A DNA stretch of 41,030 bases from Maricaulis sp. (GCA_002692855.1 NZMJ01000130.1:1-41030), one strand, 5' to 3'; shown: positions 8,219-16,870, counted from the stretch's first letter. Numbers and translations: made by a program. Notes: generated by a model from the letters alone, not told the origin.

Positions 8219-9205
8219 TTAGCGGTTGTTGATGCACAGTACGTTCAGCATCGCCTCGCAGCGACCCGTCCGGCACTCCTGTCCGGAACCGAGGTGCAGG
8301 GTGCGATACCGGCGTCCACGATCAACCGAGAAGTAAGCCGCTTCGCGGTAGCCCGCTTCCTGACAGATCGCATCGGCGACAGCGGTGTCGCAATCGCGGC
8401 CACCCGACGCCATGCAGCGGTCAATTGACCGGCCGTTGATCTCGGGAACCGGGAAGAACATCGTGTCGATGCCTTCAACGCCGCCGTCTATGTCGGTGTA
8501 CCAGTTGCCGGGGCCACCAGGGCCACCCGGTCCGCCCGGATAGCCGCCACCGCCCACCGGACGGACAGACGAGATCGAGTTGTTGAAATAGCCATACAGA
8601 CTCAGGTCGCGAACGCTGTCGTCAAAGACCTGGCACTGGCTGCGGTAGTTCGAGTCGATACAGACCTGCCAGCGCTCGCCCCGGGCAATGGCAATGGACG
8701 AAGCCCGGTCGTTGAAGCCCTGGCGGCTGAGATCATAAATCTCGGACTGGGTGTCGAAACGCTGACCGGTAAAGTTCGGACCGTCGAACAGGCGAATGCC
8801 GCTGGACGGGCGTTCAAACCCGCCGCCACCGCCGCCGCCCGGACCCTGGCCATTGCGGACCAGACGGACGGATGACACCCAGTTCGCCGGGTGGAAGCTG
8901 CCGACATCCGTGTTCACGAGAATACAGCGCCCGCGGAAGTTGATGTCCTCACACACTTCCCAATCGCCCGCCGTGACGCGGATCGACCAGGTACGGTCGT
9001 TGAAGCTCTGGCGACGCAGATCTTCCGCATCGTCGCTGAGCGTCACGCTCTGGCCGCGGAAATTCTGCTGGGAATACAGGACGATCTGGGGTGTTCCGGG
9101 GTAGAAAGCGGCGGTCGGAGGCGGCTCTTGCGCCTGTGCCAATCCGGCAGGCAGCAGGGTCAGCAGTGCTGCACCCAGCCATCCGAATTTCGAAATTCCA
9201 TGCAT
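8219..9205 (-). CDS. Secreted beta/gamma-crystallin-fold protein
   Basis: A 328-residue exported protein with a signal peptide (cleavage near Ala25 in AQAQEPP). Two beta/gamma-crystallin domains lie at about 40-116 and 137-216, joined by glycine-rich linkers (GPGGGGGGGF, then GGPGGPGGPG). Each holds two Greek-key halves. The Ca-binding pattern (N/D)(N/D)xx(S/T)S is canonical at NDRASS (165-170) and NNSISS (208-213) but altered at NDRTWS (69-74) and ANWVSS (107-112). The C-terminal ~75 residues form a separate six-cysteine region (Cys 264, 272, 281, 311, 316, 324), probably disulfide-bonded. Microbial members bind calcium and often act in stress or at the cell surface; the role here is unknown. 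Confidence 0.85.
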   Translation of the reverse strand: MHGISKFGWLGAALLTLLPAGLAQAQEPPPTAAFYPGTPQIVLYSQQNFRGQSVTLSDDAEDLRRQSFNDRTWSIRVTAGDWEVCEDINFRGRCILVNTDVGSFHPANWVSSVRLVRNGQGPGGGGGGGFERPSSGIRLFDGPNFTGQRFDTQSEIYDLSRQGFNDRASSIAIARGERWQVCIDSNYRSQCQVFDDSVRDLSLYGYFNNSISSVRPVGGGGYPGGPGGPGGPGNWYTDIDGGVEGIDTMFFPVPEINGRSIDRCMASGGRDCDTAVADAICQEAGYREAAYFSVDRGRRYRTLHLGSGQECRTGRCEAMLNVLCINNR

Positions 9206-9299
9206 GGTGGTTCTCCCATATTGGCGTCGACCCGGAACAATGCGCCAAGCCGTATTAACCGCAATAACGTCTCATCTTCAGCTTCGGTTCACGAAAATC

Positions 9300-11393
9300 C
9301 TAGCGTCCGCCGTCTTCCGAGTCCTGATCGTCGTTGCGGTCGCGATTGCCGCCGAGTCCGAACAGGCCACGAATGATTTCCTCCTCGGGGCTGATCGCAT
9401 CGTCCTCGCCAGTTGAATCCTCATCGTCGGTGCCGGAATTTCCGCCCAGACCCAGGGCGCCACCGATGGCGCCGCGGATGATGTCTTCGGGGTCTCCGCC
9501 ACGGATCGCACCTTCGACGGCACCCTGAACAAGCGCCCGGCTGACGGCCTCGAAATCGATCGAGACAGACGGGTTGGCGAAGCTGCCGCGAATGCGGATC
9601 GGGATTTCGATGCCGCGCAAATCAGTGCTGCCGCCCTGACCTTGCAGGGAGGAGACGGCGCGCGGCTGGAGCCGGTAGTCGAGTGTCTGCGCACCAATGT
9701 CGATGCTGCCGTTACCCGTCACGCGGACCAACGGGCTGAGCATCAGGAGATCTGTGTTGGCGGCCACACCGTTGGCGATGGTGAAGCTTCCGGCGAGGGA
9801 GGAGAAGTCGGTTTCTTCCTGTTCACCGAACCCTTCGGGCATCGACCGTGACGTGATCGCCGACTGAATGCCGCGCATAACCTGGGCGAGATTGACGCCC
9901 CGGATCGCACCGTCGGCAAACTGGAACCGGCCATTGCCGGACAGTCCGCGCATGACGGCTGCGGTGGTGGGGCCTGTGGTCAGGAGATCCAGATTAAGGC
10001 TGCCGGTTCCGGACAGGCGATCAAATCCCGCTGCGGCTTCAAGGAAGGGTTGCGCATCGAGACCGTCCAGATTGGCTGCCAGTGCGAAGGACGGTGTGCC
10101 CCGGCCGTTCGCAACGAAGCGAAGCTGCCCGCGTGCATCGTAAAGATCGAAGCTGGACACAGCCGCTTCGAGCCTCGAATTAACGATGTCGAGGTCAAGC
10201 TGGACAGGCGTATCGGTGGCATTGATGACAACGTCGCCGAACACGATCCGGTCCGTCGTCAGGGTGAAATCGGCATCCACCAGCCCCAGCGGCGACAGGT
10301 CTATGGGTGTTTCAGGCCAGGGCTGGACGCCGGCACTGTCGCTCGGAGCGCTGCCTTCGGGCATGTAGGGATTGACGTCGATCTCGGGAATGTGGAGCGC
10401 ACCGGACACGGCGGGACGTGCGCCGGTCAGCGCCAGCGCGAAGCTGCCGCTCGCGTCCAAGTCGTCGAGCGACAGGTTTGCACCGGTCAGGGACAGGCGC
10501 TCCAGACTGCCGGAAATGTCCCCTGAAGCCGAGAAGCGGCCGAAATTGTCGCCTGCGGGCATGGGCGAGCCGAGGAAATTCGCCAGCGCGCGCAGCGAGG
10601 GAATGGTTGTGTTCATCCGCCCCGCATAGGTGATGGCTTCGCCCTCGAGCACGGCGCCATCGAGCGAGAGATCAACCAGGCGCCCGCCGAGCGACACGTC
10701 GAGGTCAGTCCGGCTGCCTTCAAAGAAGGCGCGCAGCGAACCCAGTTCAATGTCGAAACTGACGGTCTCACCGTCCGTGGTCAGAGACCCTTCGATGGTC
10801 GCCGGTTGATCGACACCGGGCATCGACAGAGCGAGATCGAGCCCCTCGATCGTGCGGTCGGCCGCGCCGCCCGAATAGGAGACCAGGCCGTTCTCGATCC
10901 GGAATTGCGTCAGGGTGCCGTCAAAGGGCAGGGCGCCGGGCCCCTGCCGGAAGCCCACACCCGCCGGGGCGGGGGGCGGCGCCTCTCCCGTTTCATCCGT
11001 GGGCGCGCGGGATTCGAAGGTCCAGTTGTTGCGGTCGCCGCTTTGCTGCAACCGGATAACCGGGTCGATCAGGACGAATTCGTCGATCACGACCGACTGG
11101 TTGATCAGCGGCCAGAGCTGGACCGCCAGATCCATCTCACCGGCCTCGGCGAAGGGTTCGTCGCCAAATCCCTCGGCATTACCGATCGTCACGTCCTGCG
11201 CGCGAATTTCGAGGCGTGGCAGGATGTTGAGTGACACGTCGCCGGCGATGGTCACTTCGCGGCCGAGCTGGTTGCTGGCGGCGATCTGGGCGCGCTCGCG
11301 ATAAAAAGATTCGGGAATGATGAAGGGCAGGGCAATCGCGACAGCCAGCAGGACCACAACGACGAGGGCGAAAATCGACAAAATTCGGCGCAC
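9300..11393 (-). CDS. AsmA-family envelope protein
   Basis: A 697-residue protein starting at GTG 11393, six bases after AAGGAG. One N-terminal membrane segment (FALVVVVLLAVAIALP) anchors it in the inner membrane. The start region (IPESFYRERAQIAASNQLGREVTIAGDV) is the classic AsmA opening, and the long periplasmic part is beta-rich with repeated short strands. The conserved C-terminal AsmA segment is seen around LSGNGRFQFADGAIRGVNLAQ. AsmA/TamB-like proteins are thought to form grooved bridges that carry phospholipid to the outer membrane. The last ~45 residues are very acidic (runs of D, E, G), which is unusual. It diverges from the M48 peptidase gene. Confidence 0.9.
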   Translation of the reverse strand: MRRILSIFALVVVVLLAVAIALPFIIPESFYRERAQIAASNQLGREVTIAGDVSLNILPRLEIRAQDVTIGNAEGFGDEPFAEAGEMDLAVQLWPLINQSVVIDEFVLIDPVIRLQQSGDRNNWTFESRAPTDETGEAPPPAPAGVGFRQGPGALPFDGTLTQFRIENGLVSYSGGAADRTIEGLDLALSMPGVDQPATIEGSLTTDGETVSFDIELGSLRAFFEGSRTDLDVSLGGRLVDLSLDGAVLEGEAITYAGRMNTTIPSLRALANFLGSPMPAGDNFGRFSASGDISGSLERLSLTGANLSLDDLDASGSFALALTGARPAVSGALHIPEIDVNPYMPEGSAPSDSAGVQPWPETPIDLSPLGLVDADFTLTTDRIVFGDVVINATDTPVQLDLDIVNSRLEAAVSSFDLYDARGQLRFVANGRGTPSFALAANLDGLDAQPFLEAAAGFDRLSGTGSLNLDLLTTGPTTAAVMRGLSGNGRFQFADGAIRGVNLAQVMRGIQSAITSRSMPEGFGEQEETDFSSLAGSFTIANGVAANTDLLMLSPLVRVTGNGSIDIGAQTLDYRLQPRAVSSLQGQGGSTDLRGIEIPIRIRGSFANPSVSIDFEAVSRALVQGAVEGAIRGGDPEDIIRGAIGGALGLGGNSGTDDEDSTGEDDAISPEEEIIRGLFGLGGNRDRNDDQDSEDGGR

Positions 11394-11428
11394 GCAAATC
11401 TCCTTCGGGGGCCGGCCGGGCCGGGCAA

Positions 11429-11462
11429 TTGGCTGTCAGACGGAGCCAAGGCGTAGTATAAC
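11429..11462. promoter_or_regulatory. Candidate operator/promoter between asmA-like and M48 genes
   Basis: TTGGCT (11429-11434) and AGCCAA (11444-11449) form a 6-bp inverted repeat with a 9-bp spacer in the 103-bp divergent region. TATAAC (11457-11462) lies just after it, a possible -10 for the M48 gene starting at 11497. The spacing to a -35 is not ideal, so this is only a candidate site. Confidence 0.3.
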
Positions 11463-11496
11463 GCCGGAATACGACGGAAGCAGGGGGAGTGGGGCA

Positions 11497-12276
11497 ATGA
11501 GGGAAAAAATCCTGTTGGACCGGCGTCAGCTGGTCATCGGTCTCGCCGCGGGCACCATCATTCCGCTCAGCGGATGTGCCGACAATGCTGCGCTGGGGCG
11601 CTCGCAGCTGATGCTGATCTCGGACGCCGAGATCCACCGGCTGTCGGCTTCGGCATGGCGTGACACCATCCAGCGCGAGCGGGTCTTGAACAGCCCCGCC
11701 TATACGCGGCGCCTGGAACGGGTCGGCACGCGGATGGCGGACACGTCGGGCCTGAGCCATCTCGACTGGGAGTTCGTCGTCATCGATTCCGACCTGGTGA
11801 ACGCGTGGGTGCTTCCCAATGGCAAGGTCGCCTTCTATCGCGGCCTGCTCGATCTCGTGGAAACGGACGGGCATATCGCCACCATCATGGGCCACGAGAT
11901 GGGCCATGTGGCGGGACGCCATGCCGCCGAACGGGCGAGCCAGCAGCGCGCGGCGCAAATGGGCATGCAGCTGGTCGGCATGGCGCTGCAAACCAACGGA
12001 GTCGACTATGATGCCGACATGGCCGCCGCGCTCGGCGCAGGCATCCAGTACGGCGTCATCCTGCCTTATTCGCGCGAACACGAGTTCGAGGCCGACCGGC
12101 TCGGTATCGATTACATGACCGGCGCGGGCTATGCCGCGCGCGACGCCATCGATGTGTGGCTGGCGATGTCCACGATGCACCAGGAGCGGGCGGCGGAATT
12201 CACCTCGACCCACCCTTCGGACGATGCGCGGATCGCCGCGATGCGCGCGCATATCGCCGCGCAGGGCTATGTCTGA
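11497..12276 (+). CDS. M48-family zinc metallopeptidase, probable Tat-exported lipoprotein
   Basis: A 259-residue peptidase of the M48B type (BepA/LoiP-like). HEMGH (133-137) gives two zinc ligands and the catalytic Glu; Glu198 in EHEFEAD is the third ligand. The N-terminus combines a twin arginine (DRRQLVIG, Arg9-10), a hydrophobic stretch and a lipobox LSGC (Cys27), which suggests Tat export and lipidation in the periplasm. Family members proteolyse or assist misfolded outer membrane proteins. The start is ATG 11497, after a G-rich site (GGGGGAGTGGGG). The open frame extends upstream to 11317, but that part overlaps the divergent AsmA gene and has no function as a leader. No TPR tail is present, unlike full-length BepA. 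Confidence 0.88.
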   Translation: MREKILLDRRQLVIGLAAGTIIPLSGCADNAALGRSQLMLISDAEIHRLSASAWRDTIQRERVLNSPAYTRRLERVGTRMADTSGLSHLDWEFVVIDSDLVNAWVLPNGKVAFYRGLLDLVETDGHIATIMGHEMGHVAGRHAAERASQQRAAQMGMQLVGMALQTNGVDYDADMAAALGAGIQYGVILPYSREHEFEADRLGIDYMTGAGYAARDAIDVWLAMSTMHQERAAEFTSTHPSDDARIAAMRAHIAAQGYV

Positions 12277-12362
12277 CAGGCGTGTCTGCACGGTACTGCA
12301 GCAGGCCCGTCCGGGTGCTTGAATCCGCGCGGGACCGGGTATAGGTTCCGCCGCCTTCGTGG

Positions 12363-12439
12363 GCCGCCTTAGCTCAGTTGGTTAGAGCGCTAGATTGTGG
12401 ATCTAGAGGTCCCCTGTTCAAACCAGGGAGGCGGTACCA
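12363..12439 (+). tRNA. tRNA-His (GTG)
   Basis: A full cloverleaf: acceptor 12363-12369 with 12429-12435, D stem GCTC/GAGC, anticodon stem CTAGA/TCTAG with loop TTGTGGA (anticodon GTG at 12397-12399), T stem CCCTG/CAGGG, and an encoded CCA at 12437-12439. The first pair is G1:U72 and the discriminator is A73, so the usual G-1:C73 of tRNA-His is absent. That is the known state in Caulobacter and related alphaproteobacteria. Confidence 0.97.
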
Positions 12440-12446
12440 TTTTTCC

Positions 12447-13112
12447 TCAGAACAATTCGCTTTTCATCGGCTCGAACAATTCGGGGCCCTTGCCCTGGCG
12501 TGCGACCTCATAGACGTCGATCACGGCGTCGGGCGCGGCGGTGCAAAGCGGGGCCGGGTCGGTGTCCGGGTCGAGCCATTGTTCGCGGCCGGCCTCGTCC
12601 AGGATGACCGGCATCCTCGTGTGATACTGGCCAGCCTTTTCGCCCGGCGGGCAGGTCAGAATGGTGAAGCTGGTGACAGCCTCGCCCTCGACCGTGACGT
12701 GATCCCAAAGTCCGGCGAAGGTGAAGAGCGGCCCATCGGTGGGCCGGAAGGCGAAGCGGCGCTTTGAGCCCTTCGGTCCGTTCCACTCGTAATAGCCTTC
12801 CGCGACAACCAGGCAGCGGCGCTTCTTCCACGGCTCGCGAAAACTGGCGGCGCTGGCGGCGGTCTCGCAGCGCGCGTTGAAGGTGGAAAATTTCATCTCC
12901 TTCAACGGCTTTTGCCAGAAGAAGGGGACCAGCCCCCACCGCGCCAGGCTCATCTCGCGCCCGTCGCCGGTCATCCGGACGATGGGCGCGTCCTGCGTCG
13001 GGGCGGTGTCGTAATTGGGGTTCAGGTTGAAGTTCGGCTGGGACGGCAGCAGCTTCAGGCGCTCGTAATACTCACGCCAGCTCAGCGTCTGCGTTCCCAT
13101 CCGTCCGCACAT
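12447..13112 (-). CDS. yedK: SOS response-associated peptidase / abasic-site DNA-protein crosslinker (YedK/HMCES family)
   Basis: SRAP-domain protein of 221 residues. Cys2, exposed after Met removal (MCGRM), forms a stable thiazolidine with abasic sites in single-stranded DNA. The other active-site residues are visible: Asn79 in FNARCE, Glu105 in AEGYYEW and His164 in YHTRMPVIL. The family shields abasic sites at replication forks from error-prone bypass or cleavage. The gene converges on tRNA-His with seven bases between them and has no terminator of its own. No LexA box was recognised upstream. Confidence 0.95.
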   Translation of the reverse strand: MCGRMGTQTLSWREYYERLKLLPSQPNFNLNPNYDTAPTQDAPIVRMTGDGREMSLARWGLVPFFWQKPLKEMKFSTFNARCETAASAASFREPWKKRRCLVVAEGYYEWNGPKGSKRRFAFRPTDGPLFTFAGLWDHVTVEGEAVTSFTILTCPPGEKAGQYHTRMPVILDEAGREQWLDPDTDPAPLCTAAPDAVIDVYEVARQGKGPELFEPMKSELF

Positions 13113-13172
13113 GCGCGTGTCTCCCTGATCCTGTTCAGGATCGGGAATTGGCGTGCCGGGTCAATGGCGCGA

Positions 13173-13559
13173 TCAGTCCTGGTGTTCGGCTTCGGCCTCG
13201 GCGCGGGCCTCGACCAGCGCGCGCGCGGTTTCCAGATCCTCGACTTCCTCAATGGAATCGATCGGGCAGCGCCACCCATCGTCAGAGACCAGGTATTCGC
13301 CGATGGGCGAACAAATGGTCGCGTTGCGGGCGAATGTCGTCCCGATCTGCATGCCCCAGCGCAGGTCCGGGCAGCGGAAAGCCGTCGTCACGAGATACTG
13401 GTGGCTGGCGCCGCCATTGAGCACGACATGGGTATCGTCGATGACCGAGAAGCCGTGGATATTCGTCAACCGGACACATTCGGCAGAGGCGGCCGCGCTG
13501 GCACCGGCCGCGAGGGCGATGGCGGCGAGCGCGGTCTTCAGGATAGCAGTGGGTCGCAT
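13173..13559 (-). CDS. Small secreted protein, DUF6491-like
   Basis: The likely start is the ATG at 13559, preceded by GGAG and giving 128 residues; the longer frame to 13631 runs into the divergent promoter region. An N-terminal signal peptide (MRPTAILKTALAAIALAAGA, cleavage near ASA-EC) is followed by a domain with four cysteines: Cys-Val-Arg at the start, FRCPDL, ATICSP and GWRCPI. This pattern and the phrase 'INxHGFSVIDD...' type strand order resemble DUF6491 proteins of Caulobacterales and Xanthomonadales. The C-terminus is acidic and helical (EEVEDLETARALVEARAEAE). Function is unknown; it is probably periplasmic. Confidence 0.75.
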   Translation of the reverse strand: MRPTAILKTALAAIALAAGASAAASAECVRLTNIHGFSVIDDTHVVLNGGASHQYLVTTAFRCPDLRWGMQIGTTFARNATICSPIGEYLVSDDGWRCPIDSIEEVEDLETARALVEARAEAEAEHQD

Positions 13560-13636
13560 GACAACTCCAACAGTCTGGTGAATACAGATCCGGTCCGTAT
13601 CCACTCCATACCCGAGCCGAGATGAGTGCAAGCTGA

Positions 13637-14773
13637 ATGAGACGATCCTCGCTGTCGCTTCCGCGCGTCGCCGTCATCGGTGGCGGTGCCATCGGGCTGG
13701 CGAGCGCCTGGGCGCTCGCACGCGCCGGGGCAAGAGTGACTGTGCTGGAAGCCGGACCCGAGGCCGGGCAGGGCGCGCTGGCCGCGTCCGGCGGTATGCT
13801 GGCGCAGGGATTTGAAGGCGCGAACGAGAATGCCGGCCGGGCCTTCGTCGCGCTGGCGGCACAATCGCTGGATCTTTGGGACGAGTGGGCAGAGCAGCTC
13901 AATCCGTACGCCGAAACGCCGCTGGGCTATCGCCGGACGGGATCGCTGGTGCCGGCGGTCACCCAAGCGGATCAGGGCTGGATCAGCGCACTCGCCGAGT
14001 CCTCTGCGCGCCACGGCATCATCTTCGAACGTCTGGACGCCGCGCAGGCACGCGAACACGAGCCGCACCTTTCGCCGGAGGTGCTGTCGGCACTGCGCTT
14101 TCCGGGCGATGGCGAGGTGGACAACCGGGCGCTGGGTCGCGCTCTCGCCGGGGCAGTCCGCGCCGCCGGGGGAGACATCCGCACCGGCTGGCCCGTTATG
14201 CGCGTGTCGCCGGACGCAGCGGGTGTGACGGTCACAGGGCCTGCCGGAGTTTTCACCTGCGACCGGGTCGTGCTCGCGGCGGGCTGGCAATCGGCAGCGC
14301 TGGCAGAGGACATTCCCGAAGCCGCCTCGATCATGCCGGTCAAGGGCCAGATGATCAGTCTTCAGCCCGTGGTGGACCTAAGCGGCTGCATCCGTGCCGC
14401 GCGCGCCTATCTCAGTGCCAAGCCGGGGCGGATCGTGGTCGGGGCCACGAGCACGGCGAACCGGTCCGATGACCGGGCCGACGACGCGGCGACCCGGACG
14501 CTGTGCCGCCATGCCGGGGCGCTGGTCCCCGCGCTGGCGGGGGCAGCGGTCACGGATGTGTGGACCGGTGTGCGGCCGGGGACGTTTGATGGTTTGCCGC
14601 TGATCGGCCCATCGGCGTGCCGGGGCGTTATTCTGGGGCTTGGAGCCTACCGCAACGGGGTCTTGCTGGCCCCGGCAATGGCGGACCTGATCCGTAATGC
14701 CGTTCTGGGCGAGGCAGATATCGATGCGGCCTTCGATCCGCAGCGGCCTTTGACAGCGTTAACGCAAGGTTAG
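13637..14773 (+). CDS. FAD-dependent glycine/D-amino-acid oxidase, ThiO-like
   Basis: A 378-residue DAO-family flavoenzyme. The Rossmann fingerprint VAVIGGGAIGLASAWALARAG (split here: GGGAIG at about 15-20, acidic end LEAG) binds FAD, ASGGMLAQG follows the flavin loop, and the C-terminal VRPGTFDGLPLIGP with GLGAYRNGVLLAP is typical of ThiO. ThiO oxidises glycine to iminoglycine for the thiazole ring of thiamine. No thiS, thiG or thiE is nearby, so a role as a general D-amino-acid or glycine oxidase is possible. The stop codon lies within a CtrA-like box for the next gene. Confidence 0.78.
   Translation: MRRSSLSLPRVAVIGGGAIGLASAWALARAGARVTVLEAGPEAGQGALAASGGMLAQGFEGANENAGRAFVALAAQSLDLWDEWAEQLNPYAETPLGYRRTGSLVPAVTQADQGWISALAESSARHGIIFERLDAAQAREHEPHLSPEVLSALRFPGDGEVDNRALGRALAGAVRAAGGDIRTGWPVMRVSPDAAGVTVTGPAGVFTCDRVVLAAGWQSAALAEDIPEAASIMPVKGQMISLQPVVDLSGCIRAARAYLSAKPGRIVVGATSTANRSDDRADDAATRTLCRHAGALVPALAGAAVTDVWTGVRPGTFDGLPLIGPSACRGVILGLGAYRNGVLLAPAMADLIRNAVLGEADIDAAFDPQRPLTALTQG
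14759..14773. promoter_or_regulatory. CtrA-like box upstream of SLT gene
   Basis: TTAA-CGCAAGG-TTAG matches the CtrA consensus TTAA-N7-TTAA with one mismatch. It overlaps the end of the ThiO-like gene (TAG 14771-14773) and ends 53 bases before the SLT-domain start. Similar boxes lie before the DUF2336 and receiver genes at nearly the same distance. Confidence 0.5.
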
Positions 14774-14826
14774 CCCCGACCCGGCAGTGTCGGCCTGAAT
14801 CGCCGCATTGCCCCGGCTGGAGCGCC

Positions 14827-15642
14827 ATGACCGCCATAACCTCGACCACGGACCGGCCTGAAGCCTTGATCGCCCGCGCGGCGCAGGCGACCGGCGCCGA
14901 TTTCGATTTCCTGGTCCGTACCGCGGCCCGGGAGAGCGGGTTCGATGCGCGCGCCCAGGCGCGGACTTCCAGTGCGACCGGCATGTTCCAGTTTCTCGAC
15001 CAGACCTGGCTGGGGATGATGCATGCGCGCGGCTCGGCCCACGGGTACGGGCAGGCCGCCAGCGCCATCGAAAGAGGCAGTGACGGACGCTACACCGTGG
15101 CGGACCCGGCGCGCCGGCAGGAAATTCTCGACATGCGCTTCGACCCCGAGGCCTCCGCGCTGATGGCCGGAGAGCTCGCGTCCGCGAACGCGGAAGTCTT
15201 GCGCAGCCGGATTGGCCGAGAGCCGACCGGCGGGGAGCTTTATGCTGCGCATTTCCTCGGGGCGGGCGGGGCTTCAGACCTGATCCAGACGGCGCAAAGC
15301 GACCCGGATTCTCCGGCATCGCGCTACTTCCCGTCCGCGGCACGCGCCAACCGCCCGATCTTCTATGATGGCGGGCGTCCAAGGACCGTTGCCGAAGTGC
15401 TCGACGTGATCACCGGCGGACCTGCCGCCAGTCCGTCTTCACCGGTTCCCAACGCCGTTCCGACGCAGGACGAGGCGGTGCCCGATGCCCATAGCTGGTC
15501 GATCCGGGCGCGCGGAGAGGGCGCGCGCGCATTTTCAAACGCAGGGGTCTTCGCGGCGGTGCCGCGCGGGGCAATCCTGTCACCGGCCGTGGTCGAAATC
15601 CTGGCCTCGCTCGACGCCCCGCAGGGCGCACGCCGTACCTGA
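14827..15642 (+). CDS. SLT-domain lytic transglycosylase-like protein without signal peptide
   Basis: A 271-residue protein with a lysozyme-like SLT domain at about 10-170. The likely catalytic Glu36 lies in TAARESGFD, followed by SSATGMFQFLDQTW, the conserved GLMQ-type segment, and later YAAHFLGAGGA. Such enzymes cleave the glycan strand of peptidoglycan, often to let flagella, pili or secretion systems through. The N-terminus (MTAITSTTDRPE) has no signal peptide or membrane segment, so export would need a flagellar or other special route. The last ~100 residues are low in predicted structure. GGAG precedes ATG 14827, and a CtrA-like box lies 53 bases upstream. Confidence 0.85.
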   Translation: MTAITSTTDRPEALIARAAQATGADFDFLVRTAARESGFDARAQARTSSATGMFQFLDQTWLGMMHARGSAHGYGQAASAIERGSDGRYTVADPARRQEILDMRFDPEASALMAGELASANAEVLRSRIGREPTGGELYAAHFLGAGGASDLIQTAQSDPDSPASRYFPSAARANRPIFYDGGRPRTVAEVLDVITGGPAASPSSPVPNAVPTQDEAVPDAHSWSIRARGEGARAFSNAGVFAAVPRGAILSPAVVEILASLDAPQGARRT

Positions 15643-15646
15643 TTTA

Positions 15647-15661
15647 TCAACGCTTCGTTAA
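15647..15661. promoter_or_regulatory. CtrA-like box upstream of DUF2336 gene
   Basis: TCAA-CGCTTCG-TTAA is one mismatch from TTAA-N7-TTAA. It lies in the 76-bp gap between the SLT gene and the DUF2336 gene, ending 57 bases before ATG 15719. A GATTC (GANTC methylation site) lies between box and start at 15695-15699. Confidence 0.5.
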
Positions 15662-15718
15662 AGCCGCAGGGCCGACAGTTGTCTCCAGCACGATGATTCG
15701 ATGCAGGAGAGCGTTGAT

Positions 15719-16870
15719 ATGAGCCTGGTGACAATGCGCGCAAAGCTGACGCAAGACGACATCCGCCGGCTCGTCAAAGGCGAAACTCCCGAAGAGCGCG
15801 CCATGGCCGCGCGGAAGATCTGCCAGCGTGTCGATGCACCCGAGCTGACGGCCGAGGAACGCGCGGCGGCCAATGGCATTCTCGAGATGATTGCCCAGGA
15901 TGCCGTCGTCCTGGTGCGCCGGGCGCTGGCCGTGACGCTCCGGTCATCGCCGAACCTGCCGAAGTCGGTCGCCATGAGGCTGGCGGCAGATATCGATTCC
16001 ATCGCCGTGCCGGTTCTCGCCGCAAGCCCTGTGTTCACGGACGCCGAACTTGTCGAGATCATCCAGTCCCAGGGCGAAGGCAAGCAGGCCGCCATCGGGG
16101 CGCGTGCGTCCGTGTCCAGCGAAGTCGTGGGCGCGATCGTCGAATTTGGATCCGAGCGTGCCGTCGGCATTACCGCTGCGAATGACGGGGCCGATTTCGA
16201 CCATGCGTCCTACGAGAAAGCCTTCACCCGCTTCTCTGATTCCAGCCTCGTGATGGATTCCTTTGTCGCGCGGTCGAGCCTTCCCTTGGCCTTCACGGAG
16301 AAGCTGATCTCGCAGGTCAGCGACGAAGCCCTTGAGCGACTGGTCAAGCGTCATGCCCTGCCGCCGCAGCTGGCTGTCGAGCTTGCGGAAGCCACGCGCG
16401 AGCGCGCGACGGTCGATCTGGTCGACCAGGCGGGCGTTGCGCCCGACATGCGTCATTTCGTGCAGCAATTGCAGATCAACGGGCGGCTGACACCGTCACT
16501 GGTGCTGCGCGCCGCCTTCCGTGGCCATATCGAATTCGTCGAACATGCCTTCGCCGAACTGGGCAGTGTTCCCCATTCCAAGGCGTGGCTGCTGATCCAC
16601 GATGCCGGCCCGCTTGGGATGAAGGCGATCTTCGACCGCACAGGATTGCCGTCGCGGTTGTTCCCGGCGATCCGGACCGCAATCGATACGCTGCATTCCA
16701 TCGAGATGGACAATACCCCGGAAGGCCGCATCCGTTTTCGCAAGCTGCTTGCCGAACGGGCGTTCACGCGCTTTCAGGGGGTGCCGGACGAGGATGTCGA
16801 ATACATCCTCTCACGGCTTGATGAGGACGCGATCAGCGATCAGCCCGCAGCGGCGCGCTTGGCTGGCTGA
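15719..16870 (+). CDS. DUF2336 domain-containing protein (first copy)
   Basis: A 383-residue soluble, all-helical protein of the alphaproteobacterial DUF2336 family, whose biochemical role is not established. The start is ATG 15719, eight bases after AGGAGA; an in-frame ATG at 15701 lies upstream of that site. Repeated helical pairs with LVRRALAVTLRSSPNLP and MRLAADIDSIAVPVLAASP look like HEAT-type repeats, and the characteristic 'DxF..RSSLP..F.E.LI..VS..AL..L' stretch lies in the middle. A second DUF2336 gene is at 18731. Between them lie Hpt, receiver and nadK genes, so signalling is a reasonable guess. Its 3' end overlaps the convergent Hpt gene by 31 bases. Confidence 0.88.
   Translation: MSLVTMRAKLTQDDIRRLVKGETPEERAMAARKICQRVDAPELTAEERAAANGILEMIAQDAVVLVRRALAVTLRSSPNLPKSVAMRLAADIDSIAVPVLAASPVFTDAELVEIIQSQGEGKQAAIGARASVSSEVVGAIVEFGSERAVGITAANDGADFDHASYEKAFTRFSDSSLVMDSFVARSSLPLAFTEKLISQVSDEALERLVKRHALPPQLAVELAEATRERATVDLVDQAGVAPDMRHFVQQLQINGRLTPSLVLRAAFRGHIEFVEHAFAELGSVPHSKAWLLIHDAGPLGMKAIFDRTGLPSRLFPAIRTAIDTLHSIEMDNTPEGRIRFRKLLAERAFTRFQGVPDEDVEYILSRLDEDAISDQPAAARLAG

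Noticed and set aside
9255..9269. TTAA near the crystallin start as a CtrA box
   Set aside because: The second half-site does not match at N7 spacing (AACG).
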